Shown here: positions 54,914 to 64,000 of the stretch, piece by piece
Layout of the letters: the number at the start of each line of letters is the position of its first letter
How positions within the stretch are numbered: the stretch's first letter is position 1
DNA from: Symsagittifera roscoffensis
Taxonomy: Eukaryota; Xenacoelomorpha; Acoela; Convolutidae
Reading direction: 5' to 3'
DNA: 64,000 bases
Assembly: GCF_963678635.1 (NCBI RefSeq)
Contig: NC_087065.1
Coordinates: forward strand, 49,918,952-49,982,951
Notes under the pieces: generated by a model
What the model saw: the letters and a program-made list of their open reading frames with translations, nothing else
Database searches by the model: none
Told to the model about the DNA's origin: nothing
Made by a program: the position numbers and the translations under genes

Positions 54914-54987
54914 TTATTTTTTATTCCGATGTTCAAAATTATGATGAAAAAGTAGGTCACGATTTATGAAAATGATTTCAGCTTCTG
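54914..54987 (-). CDS. Unrecognised gene, last exon
   Basis: The acceptor TGCTCTTCTTTCAG precedes 54987. Two bases complete Thr, then 23 codons (AEIIFINRDLLFHHNFEH) to TAA at 54914-54916. If the 91-bp intron is not used, the frame instead reads through to a TGA near 54978; the strong acceptor favours splicing. Confidence 0.5.
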
Positions 54988-57900
54988 CTGAAAGAAGAGC
55001 AATTATGACGTCTAATCGGTATCTGCACTTCGTGGTTTTTCAGTTTCCGTCTAAACTCAGTTTGATCATGCGGCTCACTGCCACTGAAAGTTTCCTCTTC
55101 GCAAATCCATGGTTGATCTCGGCATATCAATCTTTCCTTCAGCCAATCATAGGATAGGAAATGTTCGAGGGCGCCCTCGTCGGGTATAACATAATACTCG
55201 TAAGCATTTCTGAGAGGAATTGCCATTGGGTAGTCAAGTTCGTAATTCCCATGGTATACAAAAACGCCTTCCCCATATCCAACAGATTGAATTACGTTCA
55301 AACAAACATGCGGTCTATAATTGACCTATAAAATGAATCACATTAACAAATTGTCAGTTTCAAGACTTTTTTGTAGTCAACACTTTTTTCTAATCTGCTT
55401 AAGAAAATTTTTCCGGTTGGCCATGCCAGAACAAAGGAAACGCGAAACAAATCTATTATAAAAAGTGCTTAAATTAAAAATTGCGAAGACATTTTTTTAA
55501 AGTATTTTTTAACATTTGAAATTGTGCATTTTCGGGTTTTGATGCAAAAAGTAAGGAAAAAAATTGAAACTGTAATCTTTCCATTACGGGAGTACACCAA
55601 AACCAAACTATGGTTGTCTTCAAAAATGAATAGGAGAAATATAAATCAGTAAAAACATGTTTTTTAAAAAAAAAAAAAATTTATAACGGATTAAACCACC
55701 GATTTTCATTTAACAAACGCTGAATGATGAAATCTAGACACTAAAAACGACTGGAAAACTTGCTCGATATCTTATATGATTAATACTTTAAATTTGAATT
55801 TGAAATTTTTTTTTCATTATTTTTCCACACTGTTAGAGAAAAAGTACCACTTTTCATTTTTTTTTGGGATCAACCGTACAAAAGACCCCCCCTCACTAAA
55901 AACTTAATATAATAACCGATTTTATTTGATTTTTAAAGTCTGTGTCTCTGAAACTCAAATTTATTCGATTAAATTTAATTAGAAAACGGTTATATTTTTA
56001 AAATTTTTCAAACCACTAAAATCTATCCCAATCGATTATGATTTATTATTTTCAACTTATCTACAAAATTTTTTGTGAAAGAAATCTAATCCTTTTTAAT
56101 CGATTATTTAGTGGTTCAAAGTAACTTGAGACTCAAGTTCAGGGGCGGATTTAGGGGGATGGGGGCGGCGGACGCCCCTTTCTCAGGGATTCGACCCCCT
56201 GCCGACCCAAAGGGTCCCCTCTTTGGTACTTTTTAAGAATTCCATTTTTGGCCGACTGACCCTAAAGTTTTTCTAAAGGCGCCTTTAGCGCCTATATATA
56301 CTAACTTTGAGGGGGAGCGCGCGCCAAAAAAACGCGATTTTTCCAAAAAGTGCCCAAAAACGGCTTTTTCGACCTGTTTTTCAAAAATTTGCCCGCGGCG
56401 CAGAAAATTTGGCCAAAACTGCGTTTTTTACTGCTTTAGGAAAGCTCGGATAATCAATTTGGTCGACCTAAAAAAAACCATCAAAATTTTCGAAAATTTT
56501 TTGAAAATCCCCCCCTCGAGAAAATCTTACATCCGCCCCTGCTCAGGTCAGTTCTTTTGTTCTCTCACTAAATTTCAGTTTTTAATAATTTCACTTGCTT
56601 TTAGTTTTGTTAAATTGCATATTTTTTGTTGTTTTTCAATTTTGTTCGCTATCCCCACAATTTGTTATTTATTTCAGTGGTTGGTGGGTGTGAGTTGGGG
56701 GTGTTTGGAGGAGGGGGAGGAGGATGGGGATTGTAGATGAAGGGGAGGGGGCTTGATTCCTTCATATAGTTTGGTTTCGATGGCTTCACGAGGAGGAAAA
56801 CGGAACCACACAAAAACCAAACCCAAGAGTGGAGTGTGCGCCAACCAAAACTTGTCGAGGCAACAATGTGGGAACGTAAATCCACCGTACAAGTGGGAGG
56901 GGAGAGCCAACCCCTACCGAAAAACCAGGCGATACAAAGAATCAGAGCAGCGAGGGTGCAAGGACTATTACGCAGACGAAGGAACTGCTGCGACGAAGGA
57001 GAGAGCCAACAAGGTGGGGTTTTTGGGTATAGAGTCAGGTGATCCCGCCGATCTGGCACTAACCCTCCTCATACTGGCGGAAGATTTAAGGAAAAGAGCC
57101 CTGCGTTAACCAGAGATGCTAAGCGGGCAGATAATGTTGCCATTCTGATCGGGGGAAATTAAATCTGTTCCAAGAGGAATAAGAAATCAATTTTCACTTC
57201 GGAATGCACAACGGAAGAAATCTTTGGTTTTCAAAGATACCTCAAACAGAACAGAGTAAAATCGATCAAGGTGCTTGAAGTTTTGACACGGATATGTCAG
57301 GGGCAACAAGGGACAACATCGTCGAGCCAAGTAAGTCCGCGCCAGACCGGAAAAAATGCGAAGCCTGCAAACCTTGAAAAAACGACTCAATAAGAGAAAT
57401 CAACGACATATTACGCGCAAGCGAAGAAAAACATGGCTGTGAAATCGCTGGATTGGGGAAAGAGTTGGCCTCTAGTTAGGTCTTAGCGGTCGATGGAGTA
57501 CAATTAAGTGCAACAGTAGTTTGCTATCTAGCAACGATTGTACGCAAGTCGTGTCTATGACGGCCCAGCCCGTGGTGTGTCTGTGGGGGTTTTGGTCAAA
57601 GCTGCCGCTCCCTCTCGGTACCATCGCGGGCTAGTGGCTACATACTTGGACGTATAGACAGGCCACAGAACTGAGAACAATGTAGAAGAACCCAAGACCA
57701 AAATCCGTGACATGCCAATAATGTGCGAAGAAAATTATAGACAAAAAAGAAACAAGCGTGTGGTCCATTTTAGATGAACGTCTCTCAAAAGCAGAGCAGA
57801 GTACAACTCATGGTGCCGAAGTAGACCGGGCGGAAATTATGGCCACAGGGTGTCCCAAGCAAGGAAGCGGTAAACGCACAACAACAAAAAGCTAGACGCA

Positions 57901-60900
57901 AAAGAAAGCAAAAAATAAATTACAAATTCTGGATTGAACGCACCAAAAAGAAGGGCTACACAAATGGGACACAGATCTTGTCGTGGAGTGTACCAAAAGC
58001 CAAAGTTGCATTTCCTAGGAGTAATCGTTGTTGTGAAAAGCTACGAGTGATTGCCAAAACTGATGTGGACATAATCTTTTTCTCGGAATTGAACAAACCA
58101 GACGGCGGATTCCAGTGGATAGAACTAAAGACCTATATGGTTATAATGTGTACGGCAAAAGTAGCGGAATCTTCCTCTGAGACAACTGGGCAGTGGAAAA
58201 GACCGAGCAAGGACTAATACGGCAGTCAGTCCGGAGACCGTTTTAGTACGGCACTCAGACGTGATGGCGGATAAACTGGCACTTTTGGCTACACACGAAC
58301 CGCTTTGGGGTGCGAACTACTGGAGTATGAAACTTCCAGGGAAGAACTGAAAACACTAATATTGAAACGTAGCAAAAAGTGCCTGATTATTGAAGGGGAT
58401 TTCAACGCGACAGTGGGAGACAAGACGAAACGAAACGATCAGTTGACGATGCATCTTGGCCTAATACTTTGAATAAAATGAACGCGACTGGAAAGTCGCT
58501 TGTAGAACTGAGCCACGCCCACATTCTTGCGTGGCTAAACTCGTTTTTTTTTGTCACGATAAACAACGAACTTGGAAATGTCCCAAAAAAAGACATACAT
58601 GAGTTGGATGGCTTTGTGCTATGAAAAGATGAACGCAGCAAAAGAGCAAAGAAGATTCGGACCGTAAACGAGGCACCTGACCTGTCAAAACAACAACCCA
58701 AACCCATGGAATGCTGGATAAGAAAGATAAGAAAGGTTAAAGCAGTGAAGAAACCTGATACACGTGTCGGAATTGACTATGATGCCTTACAGGCGATACA
58801 AAAGCTCTTCACGAAGAAAAGGATGAGAAGACTGACAACATCCAATCCTGGGACAGAGCAATGGCAGTACCCCGGGATGTTCCTACGAGAGTATGCAGAA
58901 AGAAAAAGAATATAACTCTCAATCCGTGGAAAGAACAAAGAAGAATCAGAACTGCACAGTGGTGACATTCAGATCGTGTACAAGAAATATAGTTTCCGGA
59001 GATCTTAAAATCATCGAGGAAGAAAAGCTCCTTCCCGAAGAATTCGGATGCCACTTCAAGGCCGCGTCAGAGATTAGTTTGGAGTAGTTTGAAAAGGGTG
59101 ATCGAGTGAACCCTAAGAGACGATCCATGCCAAGGTGCAAAAGCCAGCAGCTAGACCAGAAGGTAGCATTTCCGGAAATAATGTACGAAACGAAGCAAAT
59201 GAAAAGCGGAGCATCTGGAGTTCAAGGAGTAGAATTCAATTCACTGAAAGCCATGAACCGAGACACGAAAAATGATTGCTTAACATAGTCATTACGCATC
59301 TTCAAGAAAACTAGCATAAGTGAGAAGAAGAGACTACGACCGGCTGGGTAGTGCCGTTGTTTAAGAAGAGCTCGAGAGGTGATTTGACAACTACTGAGTC
59401 GTGTGTTTATTGCGCTGATAAGTCGTCTGTGCGCAAGCATCTTAACTGGGCATAGTCAGAGAACCTAGGAGAGCTGGGAAAAAACAGAGTGAATTCCGAA
59501 CCTGAAGATCAGCTTTCGATGCAACGCAGCTCGTCTTGAGAATGAGCGACAAGAAATCAAGAGGGTCTTCGGCCGGGAAAAGTAACCACAGGGAAGCGAG
59601 CCGGAGCCGTACTACTGGACATTAAAAAAGCATACATCAGGCTAAGCCGACTCTTACTGTGACGAATCATTGCGAACATCGTGATTGGTCAAACAACAAA
59701 TACAAGGTTGAAAGGGTGCACGAGGGCACGTCATTTCAAGTGAAGTGGAGAGAGGCAAGTAGCGAAAGTTGGCCCAATGAACGCGGACTGCACGAATGAT
59801 GCGCATTCTCATTCTTTCTTTTTCAAGCCATCAACGTAGCACGTGCGAGAAAACTGAGAGCGGCAATAGAGAAAAAACTGAGTGCAATGGAAACCAGGAA
59901 AAGGAAACCATGAGAGAGTCTCCAGACAGCAGACTCCAAAGTGACCCTAGCGAGCAGTGTGTCGAGAACAGTCATGATTATCTTGTTAGCTGATGATGCG
60001 ACCTCAAGGAGGGTAGGGAGGTGTTTGAGGAGACGATCATGGAAGTTGGAGATCGCTGTCATGACAAAAAGAAAGAATTTATTTGCTCCGGATAAAAAAA
60101 TGCGGACAATACGATCTTGGCAAACTTCAGAGTGCGGTGGATCGGTGCTATAGAATTGTATGGACTGATAAGAAGGGAATACCAAAACTGAGGATGCATA
60201 GAGAAAACACTAACAGCTACAACATCAAGAAGCAACTAGAAGTGCACTCCGTCGGATACAAAGAAGAGAAGAGGTTCCTTGGTGAAACTAAGTCAAGTAT
60301 TGCAGATGGAAGACACTAGACTGACTAGTCAAGTAGTATTGAAAGTTGAAACGGGAATCCGAGGAGGAATTTCGGAAACAGAGACAACGTAATTTCGTAC
60401 TGGAAAAGGCTGCTCCGCGAGATTGGTCGAGATTGGACCAATGCAGAGAACCTGACCAAAACAAGGAAGTCACGGAAGAAAAAGACAAATGAGAGACTGG
60501 CCTTTATCGCTGATTGCGAAGACCAAATAGCCTATGCAATGCGTGGGGAGCAAACGCCCGATAGAAATCAACAAACGGAGGAGGAAACAACTTTTCGCTG
60601 CAGATGGGAGGACTCTGGGAAGATGGGCCTCTCAATGGGAGGATGGAGAAAACATGAAAGAAGACTGCACGAAATCTCAAGCCAGCAAGAGTTCGTATGT
60701 CCGAAACGCAGAAGAACATTCAGGGAAAAGCACAATCTTCCGAATCATGTGAAAACGCGTCTGACCGGGAACTGCGACACAAGACCGGATGCGGTACAAC
60801 TCTGCCGACAGTTTATATTAGCTCGCATCTTAGGAAGTTTTGTAAGACCTTCTCGCTAGAAACAGAAACATCAATATGGACATCAAATCACATAGGTCTC

Positions 60901-62148
60901 AGGAAGAGAAAACAATGCGGGAACTGCGAGACCTGAATAACGAAAAATAACCTGTGCCGCTGCATAGGCCATTGAAAAAACCTAGGCCCAGATATGGGCC
61001 TAAACGGACAAGAGAGAGGAGCGAGCGTAGTGAGAGGTACGAGGGTTGAACGTTGATGGGGCGGGGGGTGGGGGTAGCGGGGAGTCGTGAGCGACTCAGC
61101 AAGTGGCATGTTGGCGGTGATTAGTGATCATTGGGACGAAATTGTTCGTTCGGGTTTTGCAGAGAGCTGCCAAAAGTAAGGTAGTTATTTACAAAAAAAA
61201 ATCATGTTCACAAAATTTGTGTACAACAAATAATCCAATATATTGAAAACAAAAATGATTTTTAATCAATTATAATGGATTTCTTTTTTTGAAAACAAAT
61301 CGATTAAAATGGATTGAAAATCCATTACGGTGATTAAATTTGCCACGATAATCAATAAACTAACCAACAAAAATCCTTTATAACTCCAGCAACAAAATTT
61401 CCATGCGGGCTATTGTATATTGACCTACCTAATCCTGTTTTTTTTAATTTTATTTTTTTTTTAATTTTTCATTTCAAACAAGCGCGCTGAAAATACTGCT
61501 GGAGATATTTGTTATACAGAATAGCTGTTTTATCATGTTAATAGCTTATTTTGTAATAAAAAAATTTTGCAACGATAATTGATAATCAAGACAACATTTT
61601 AGTCGGCAAAAGCTTTATAATAGGTTTTTATCCATGAATCTTCGAATCGGGCTACCGTAAACTGCCGCTCCACAAGCATGTATCAATTTTGAAATTTTGA
61701 TTTCGCAGAAACTTTTCATTTCAATCAAGCGCGCTGAACATACTGCTGGAGAATTTTCGTAGACTGAAGATTTATTTTATCCTGTGATAACGTATAGTTT
61801 AGCGTAAAACTTTAATTAAACTTTGGTATCGATTGATTTCTTTGAAAACAACAATTTCTAAGAAACCAGTGTTTAAACCTGCTAAAGAAATTTGAGGGAA
61901 AACGGTAGTTTGGTTGATTTCCGAACTGTTGAATCACTGTTGAACTTTGGCACTGACAACACAAAAATTTCCAAAAAAAAACCAAAAAAGGTACAATTTT
62001 TTCATGTTTCAAAAACTCACAAGAATCCAGTTTAATTGCTTTCCTTGTGAGTTGAAATTAGTCAGATTAGCCCAATAGTCTCGAGGCCCAACTCCATATG
62101 ATGACCCAAACTTCTTATACACCTGCTTCTGAAAACTGCAGCAGGGAC
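54914..62148 (-). CDS. Unrecognised gene, three 3' exons on the minus strand
   Basis: Exons 62148-62021, 55325-55079 and 54987-54914 join in matching phases (0 then 1), with GT-AG introns of about 6.7 kb and 91 bp. The visible C-terminal ~150 residues include CCSFQKQVYKKFG, GVGPRDYWANLTNFNS (one NLT sequon), VNYRPHVCLNV, GYGEGVFVYHG, AIPLRNAYEYYVIPDEG and FLSYDWLKERL, ending in a Lys/Asn-rich tail and TAA. Aromatic-rich, with three Cys in the first two exons and a fourth in the PWICEEE segment. Looks like a globular extracellular or Golgi-type domain, but I recognise no family. The first exon is entered in phase 1, so upstream exons exist, probably beyond the window. A LINE and a hAT-like MITE fill the large intron. 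Confidence 0.55.
55079..55325 (-). CDS. Unrecognised gene, middle exon
   Basis: The acceptor CATTTTATAG precedes 55325; donor GGCA|GTGAGC follows 55079. 82 codons plus one base, phase 0 entry matching the 62.1-kb exon. Contains GYGEGVFVYHGNYELDYP and an acidic end ICEEETFSG. Confidence 0.6.
55326..56139. other. Intron sequence, no gene seen
   Basis: AT-rich intron. Near 55960-56110 it has TCGATTATGATTTATTA-type motifs related to family C arms. Confidence 0.4.
56140..56541. mobile_element. hAT-like MITE (CAGGGGCGG family), full length
   Basis: 402 bp. Starts CAGGGGCGGATTTAGG and ends CATCCGCCCCTG. Flanks CTCAAGTT (56132-56139) and CTCAGGTC (56542-56549) match at 6 of 8, consistent with an older 8-bp duplication. 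Confidence 0.88.
56753..57109 (+). pseudogene. Possible LINE ORF1 fragment
   Basis: 118 codons rich in Lys, Arg, Gly and Asn with three Cys, placed upstream of the endonuclease. Consistent with a nucleic-acid-binding ORF1 product, but no defined domain. Confidence 0.4.
57960..58700 (+). pseudogene. LINE AP-type endonuclease fragments
   Basis: An SWSVPKAKV start, a VDIIFFSELN motif with the Glu expected at the active site, and GDFNATVG from about 58397, the conserved Asp-Phe-Asn metal site of apurinic-type LINE endonucleases. Several stops between. Would nick target DNA in an intact LINE. Confidence 0.75.
59100..60180 (+). pseudogene. LINE reverse transcriptase fragments
   Basis: Pieces in changing frames. 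GVQGVEFNSLKAMN near 59220-59260, a VVPLFKKSSRGD finger-like piece near 59345, LDIKKAY (motif A) near 59620, and LADDA (variant of YADD, motif C) at 59986-60000. Non-functional. Confidence 0.75.
60540..60900 (+). pseudogene. LINE C-terminal zinc-finger remnants
   Basis: FRCRWEDSG followed by a GWRKHERRLHE segment gives the second half (His-X4-His) of a C2H2-like finger. FVCPKRRRTFREKHNLPNHV resembles a second finger with ligands lost. Placed after RT. Confidence 0.55.
60983..61002. repeat. LINE 3'-end hairpin
   Basis: TAGGCCCA, loop GATA, TGGGCCTA: a perfect 8-bp stem shortly after the last LINE coding remnant. Stem-loops near LINE 3' ends can be reverse-transcriptase recognition sites (family knowledge); not shown here. 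Confidence 0.7.
61200..61420. repeat. Family C-like fragment
   Basis: TTAATCAATTATAATGGATT and AAATCGATTAAAATGGATT motifs, ending in TTTCCATGCGGGCTA, which resembles the family C right terminus (GGGTA). Left end not found. Confidence 0.5.
61421..62020. other. Intron sequence, no gene seen
   Basis: Contains two similar pieces with CAAGCGCGCTGAAAATACTG (about 61478) and CAAGCGCGCTGAACATACTG (about 61726), about 248 bp apart, so a diverged direct duplication. No coding signal. Confidence 0.5.
62021..62148 (-). CDS. Unrecognised gene, first visible exon
   Basis: The acceptor AAATTTCAG precedes 62148; donor ATTCTT|GTGAGTTT follows 62021. 42 codons plus two bases, no long ORF. Encodes CCSFQKQVYKKFG and VGPRDYWANLTNFNS. 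Good codon balance and strong splice sites. Confidence 0.6.
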
Positions 62149-62296
62149 CTGAAATTTTTTTTTTAAATTTGAATAAACTAAGCAAAACTTGGATTAGGTT
62201 ACTAAAGCACTAGTTTGATAAACTGTCAATTGGAACTTACTCTCAAAATAAACTGTCAAAACTCGCATTCATAAAAACATCTCTAAAATAAACAAG

Positions 62297-62815
62297 ACTG
62301 CTCGTATCAGGGCGAAGCCTTGAATGTTCCGACTGCCTTTTCAGGTTTATGGAGCAGTAATAACATTAAAAAATTAAATGTAATAAAAAAATGAAAATAT
62401 TTTTTTTTCAAAATTTGAAATTTTTTATGAAAATCATCCCCTCATACGCCATATAAAGTACAAAAATATAGATTTCGCTCCTTGTAACAAATCAATTATG
62501 GCAAACAAGCTTCTTTCAACCAATTAGGAACGATTTCTAAGACGGATTAACTCTCCGCTTACGCGTTAATAGCGCGAAATATATCGCGCGTTAATTGTCC
62601 CAAGTTATACCCTCTTTAAACCTTTAACCCCTCATAACTTTACGAAAAATGATCACAGGTGAAATATCTTTTCAAATTTGAGCTCATGACAACAATACCT
62701 TTCGAATGATGTAAAAAAAATCCGTCAAAAATGGCTAGTTAAAAAGTCTGAAGAAAAAAAAACCCATCCCGAACACAAATATTGCGTTACTGTCGTATCG
62801 AAAGTCGGATTAATA
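62297..62815 (+). repeat. Family B repeat, best full-length reference copy
   Basis: Starts GACTGCTCGTATCAGGGCGA, with CCTTGAATGTTCCGACTGCC, then TTTATGGAGCAGTAATAACA and CATACGCCATATAAAGTAC. Next come AGCGCGAAATATATCGCGCG, TTAATTGTCCCAAGT, GATCACAGGTGAAATATCTT, ATGGCTAGTTAAAAAGTC and the end CGTATCGAAAGTCGGA. About 519 bp. Confidence 0.82.
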
Positions 62816-62989
62816 AAGAAATTTCAGCCCAACATAATGCCGTGAATAGCCAAAATCAGAGTGTTTTTGCCCGTAATAACTGTTGAAATACTAAGGTACG
62901 ACAGCCGTACTTTTTAACAATCATTGTTCTGATTCTGTGACCGTCGATTTTTGATAACAATAGATCAAAATCCTGATGCTGATTTTGTT

Positions 62990-63217
62990 CCGACTCTCGG
63001 AGAAAGTGACGGAATGCTTTTGCTCGGATGGTTTTTTCTGCAGACCTGTTTAAATTTTTAACTAGTCATTTTTTGCGGAATTTCATATTACCATCTGAAA
63101 CGTATTGTTTTCTCGAGCTCAATATTGAAAAAAAATTTTTCATGTAATAATGTTTTTAAAGTAATGTGGTTTAGAGGTAGCCAACTTGGGATAAATAATG
63201 CGCGATATAATCACTGC
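62990..63217 (-). repeat. Family B repeat, inverted partial copy
   Basis: GTTCCGACTCTCGGAGAAAG, CAGACCTGTTTAAATTTTTA and CCAACTTGGGATAAATAATG followed by CGCGATATAAT match family B read backward. Cut by the family C start at 63220. Confidence 0.65.
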
Positions 63218-63219
63218 TA

Positions 63220-64000
63220 CCCGCATTGGAGTTCCATGAATAAAAATCTATTATAATTGAGCTTCCTTGTCAGTCTCCACAAAAGTGAAAACAAATCGAT
63301 TATAATCTATTGAAAATGGATTATAATATTACTATTTTTCCAGGCAACAAAATCTTTTTTTTTCATAAATTATAATCGATTTTTTTTTCACTTTTGTAAA
63401 CACTGACATTGAAACTAAGTTATCAACGATTTTTTTCCACTTTACTTAAATGCAAATTTCAACGCACATAAAGTCTTTTCTACCCATTAAACTAAAGTTG
63501 GTTACGTTGGTTACTTGTTGTTTAATTTAATTTTTTTCTGCCTAAATTTGATATTTTTGTTACTTTTTTATGGTACTTTAAAACTGAATTTTGTTCCTTT
63601 CAACAATTTTGTGGGGGTTCAAGGAAGGGGGTGGCAAACGCAGGGCTGGTGGCTTGTAAGGGAGCAAAACGGGGGGGGGGTAGTTGGTTCAGATGAGGGC
63701 GGTGGTGGTGGTGGTTACGGTGGGGGGTGATCAGGTGGTGGGGGGGGGGGTGCTCAGGTTGGGGGAGGGAGGTGTTCAGGGGGGTTCAGTGGGTGGGGGT
63801 GGGTTTCGGGTGGGGGAGGGGGCGGGTTCAGGTGGGGGAGGGGGTGTTCAGGTGGGGGGTTGTTCAGGTGGGGGGTATTCAGGTTGGGGTTCAGGGGGGG
63901 GGGGGGGCGGTTCAGTGGGGGGGGGGGTTCAATGGGGGGAGGGGAGCGAAGGGGCAAACGTTAGGGGGACTGAAGGGGAGCAAAGGGGCAAACGTTGGGC
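63220..64000. mobile_element. Family C element running off the window, with G-rich core
   Basis: Starts CCCGCATTGGAGTTCCATGA directly after TA (63218-63219), with TTATAATCGATTTTTTTTTC-type arm motifs. From about 63610 it enters a G-rich low-complexity stretch with GGTTCAGGTGGGGG-like units, comparable to the C/G-rich core of 41394-42536. The right terminus lies beyond the window. Gly/Pro ORFs here are low-complexity artefacts. Confidence 0.6.

Larger units (their letters stand above)
56700..61130 (+). mobile_element. Decayed LINE (non-LTR retrotransposon) with AP-type endonuclease and C-terminal zinc fingers
   Basis: Richer in G, C and A than its surroundings. In plus-strand order: an ORF1-like basic stretch (56753-57109); endonuclease pieces (57960-58217 with DIIFFSELNKPDGG; GDFNATVG at about 58397-58420); RT pieces (LDIKKAY at about 59615-59636 and Leu-Ala-Asp-Asp at 59986-59997). 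The end has two degenerate C2H2-like motifs at about 60590-60760. Many stops and frame changes. Sits in the large intron of the unrecognised gene, opposite in orientation. Confidence 0.85.

Noticed and set aside
63515-63957. Gly-rich and Pro-rich ORFs at the window edge
   Set aside because: Products of G-rich low-complexity DNA within a probable family C core.
1-64000. CRISPR arrays, bacterial operons or phage genes
   Set aside because: No regularly spaced conserved direct repeats with unique spacers, and gene structure is intron-bearing throughout.
63600-64000. Telomeric repeat at the window end
   Set aside because: The G-rich units are irregular (GGTTCAGGTGGGGG variants) and not a short fixed telomere motif.

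Overview
This is animal nuclear DNA. It is AT-rich and crowded with transposons, and its genes are split by GT-AG introns. The one confidently named host gene is a sphingolipid delta4-desaturase (DEGS family). Everything else that resembles a host gene is scattered over kilobases of introns loaded with mobile elements. The sequence does not settle the phylum; an invertebrate with an expanded, transposon-rich genome fits best. Host stop codons (TGA for the helicase and glycine-rich genes, TAG for the desaturase) show the standard genetic code.

Layout, left to right. 1-7.4 kb: a decayed Ty3/gypsy-like LTR retroelement on the minus strand (RT, protease, broken gag, leader, putative LTR). 7.6-8.5 kb: a degenerate ~105-bp tandem array. 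8.77-17.42 kb: a plus-strand SF1 helicase gene in three phase-consistent exons. Its introns hold hAT-like MITEs, a Tc1 element (12997-14383) and an uncharacterised repeat called family B here. 17.4-23.9 kb: no gene seen, only AT-rich repeats and nested MITEs. 23.89-33.29 kb: a minus-strand gene for a predicted secreted protein with a polyglycine C-terminal tract, at least six exons. A 749-bp near-palindromic pogo-like element and a MULE-like MITE sit in its introns. 34.0-34.4 kb: a tRNA-derived SINE. 34779-40560: a nearly structurally complete Ty3/gypsy LTR retrotransposon on the minus strand with 214-bp LTRs, 4-bp target duplication, PBS and PPT, but broken reading frames. 41.4-42.5 kb: a TA-flanked inverted-repeat element with a C/G-rich core (family C), inserted into a family B copy. 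45.02-48.57 kb: the desaturase gene, three exons, minus strand. 51.8-52.3 kb: a possible small secreted-protein gene. 53.4-53.8 kb: an inverted diverged copy of the putative LTR at 6.9-7.3 kb. 54.91-62.15 kb: exons of an unrecognised minus-strand gene whose large intron carries a decayed LINE (about 56.7-61.1 kb). 62.3-64 kb: more family B, then the start of a family C copy running into G-rich sequence at the window edge.

The genes show no shared pathway. The window's interest lies in (i) host genes assembled exon by exon with matching splice phases, and (ii) layered transposition, including several small non-autonomous families with clear target-site duplications that could be used to date the layers. 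Exon structures come from splice-site and phase matching by eye, without transcript evidence. No database search was possible.
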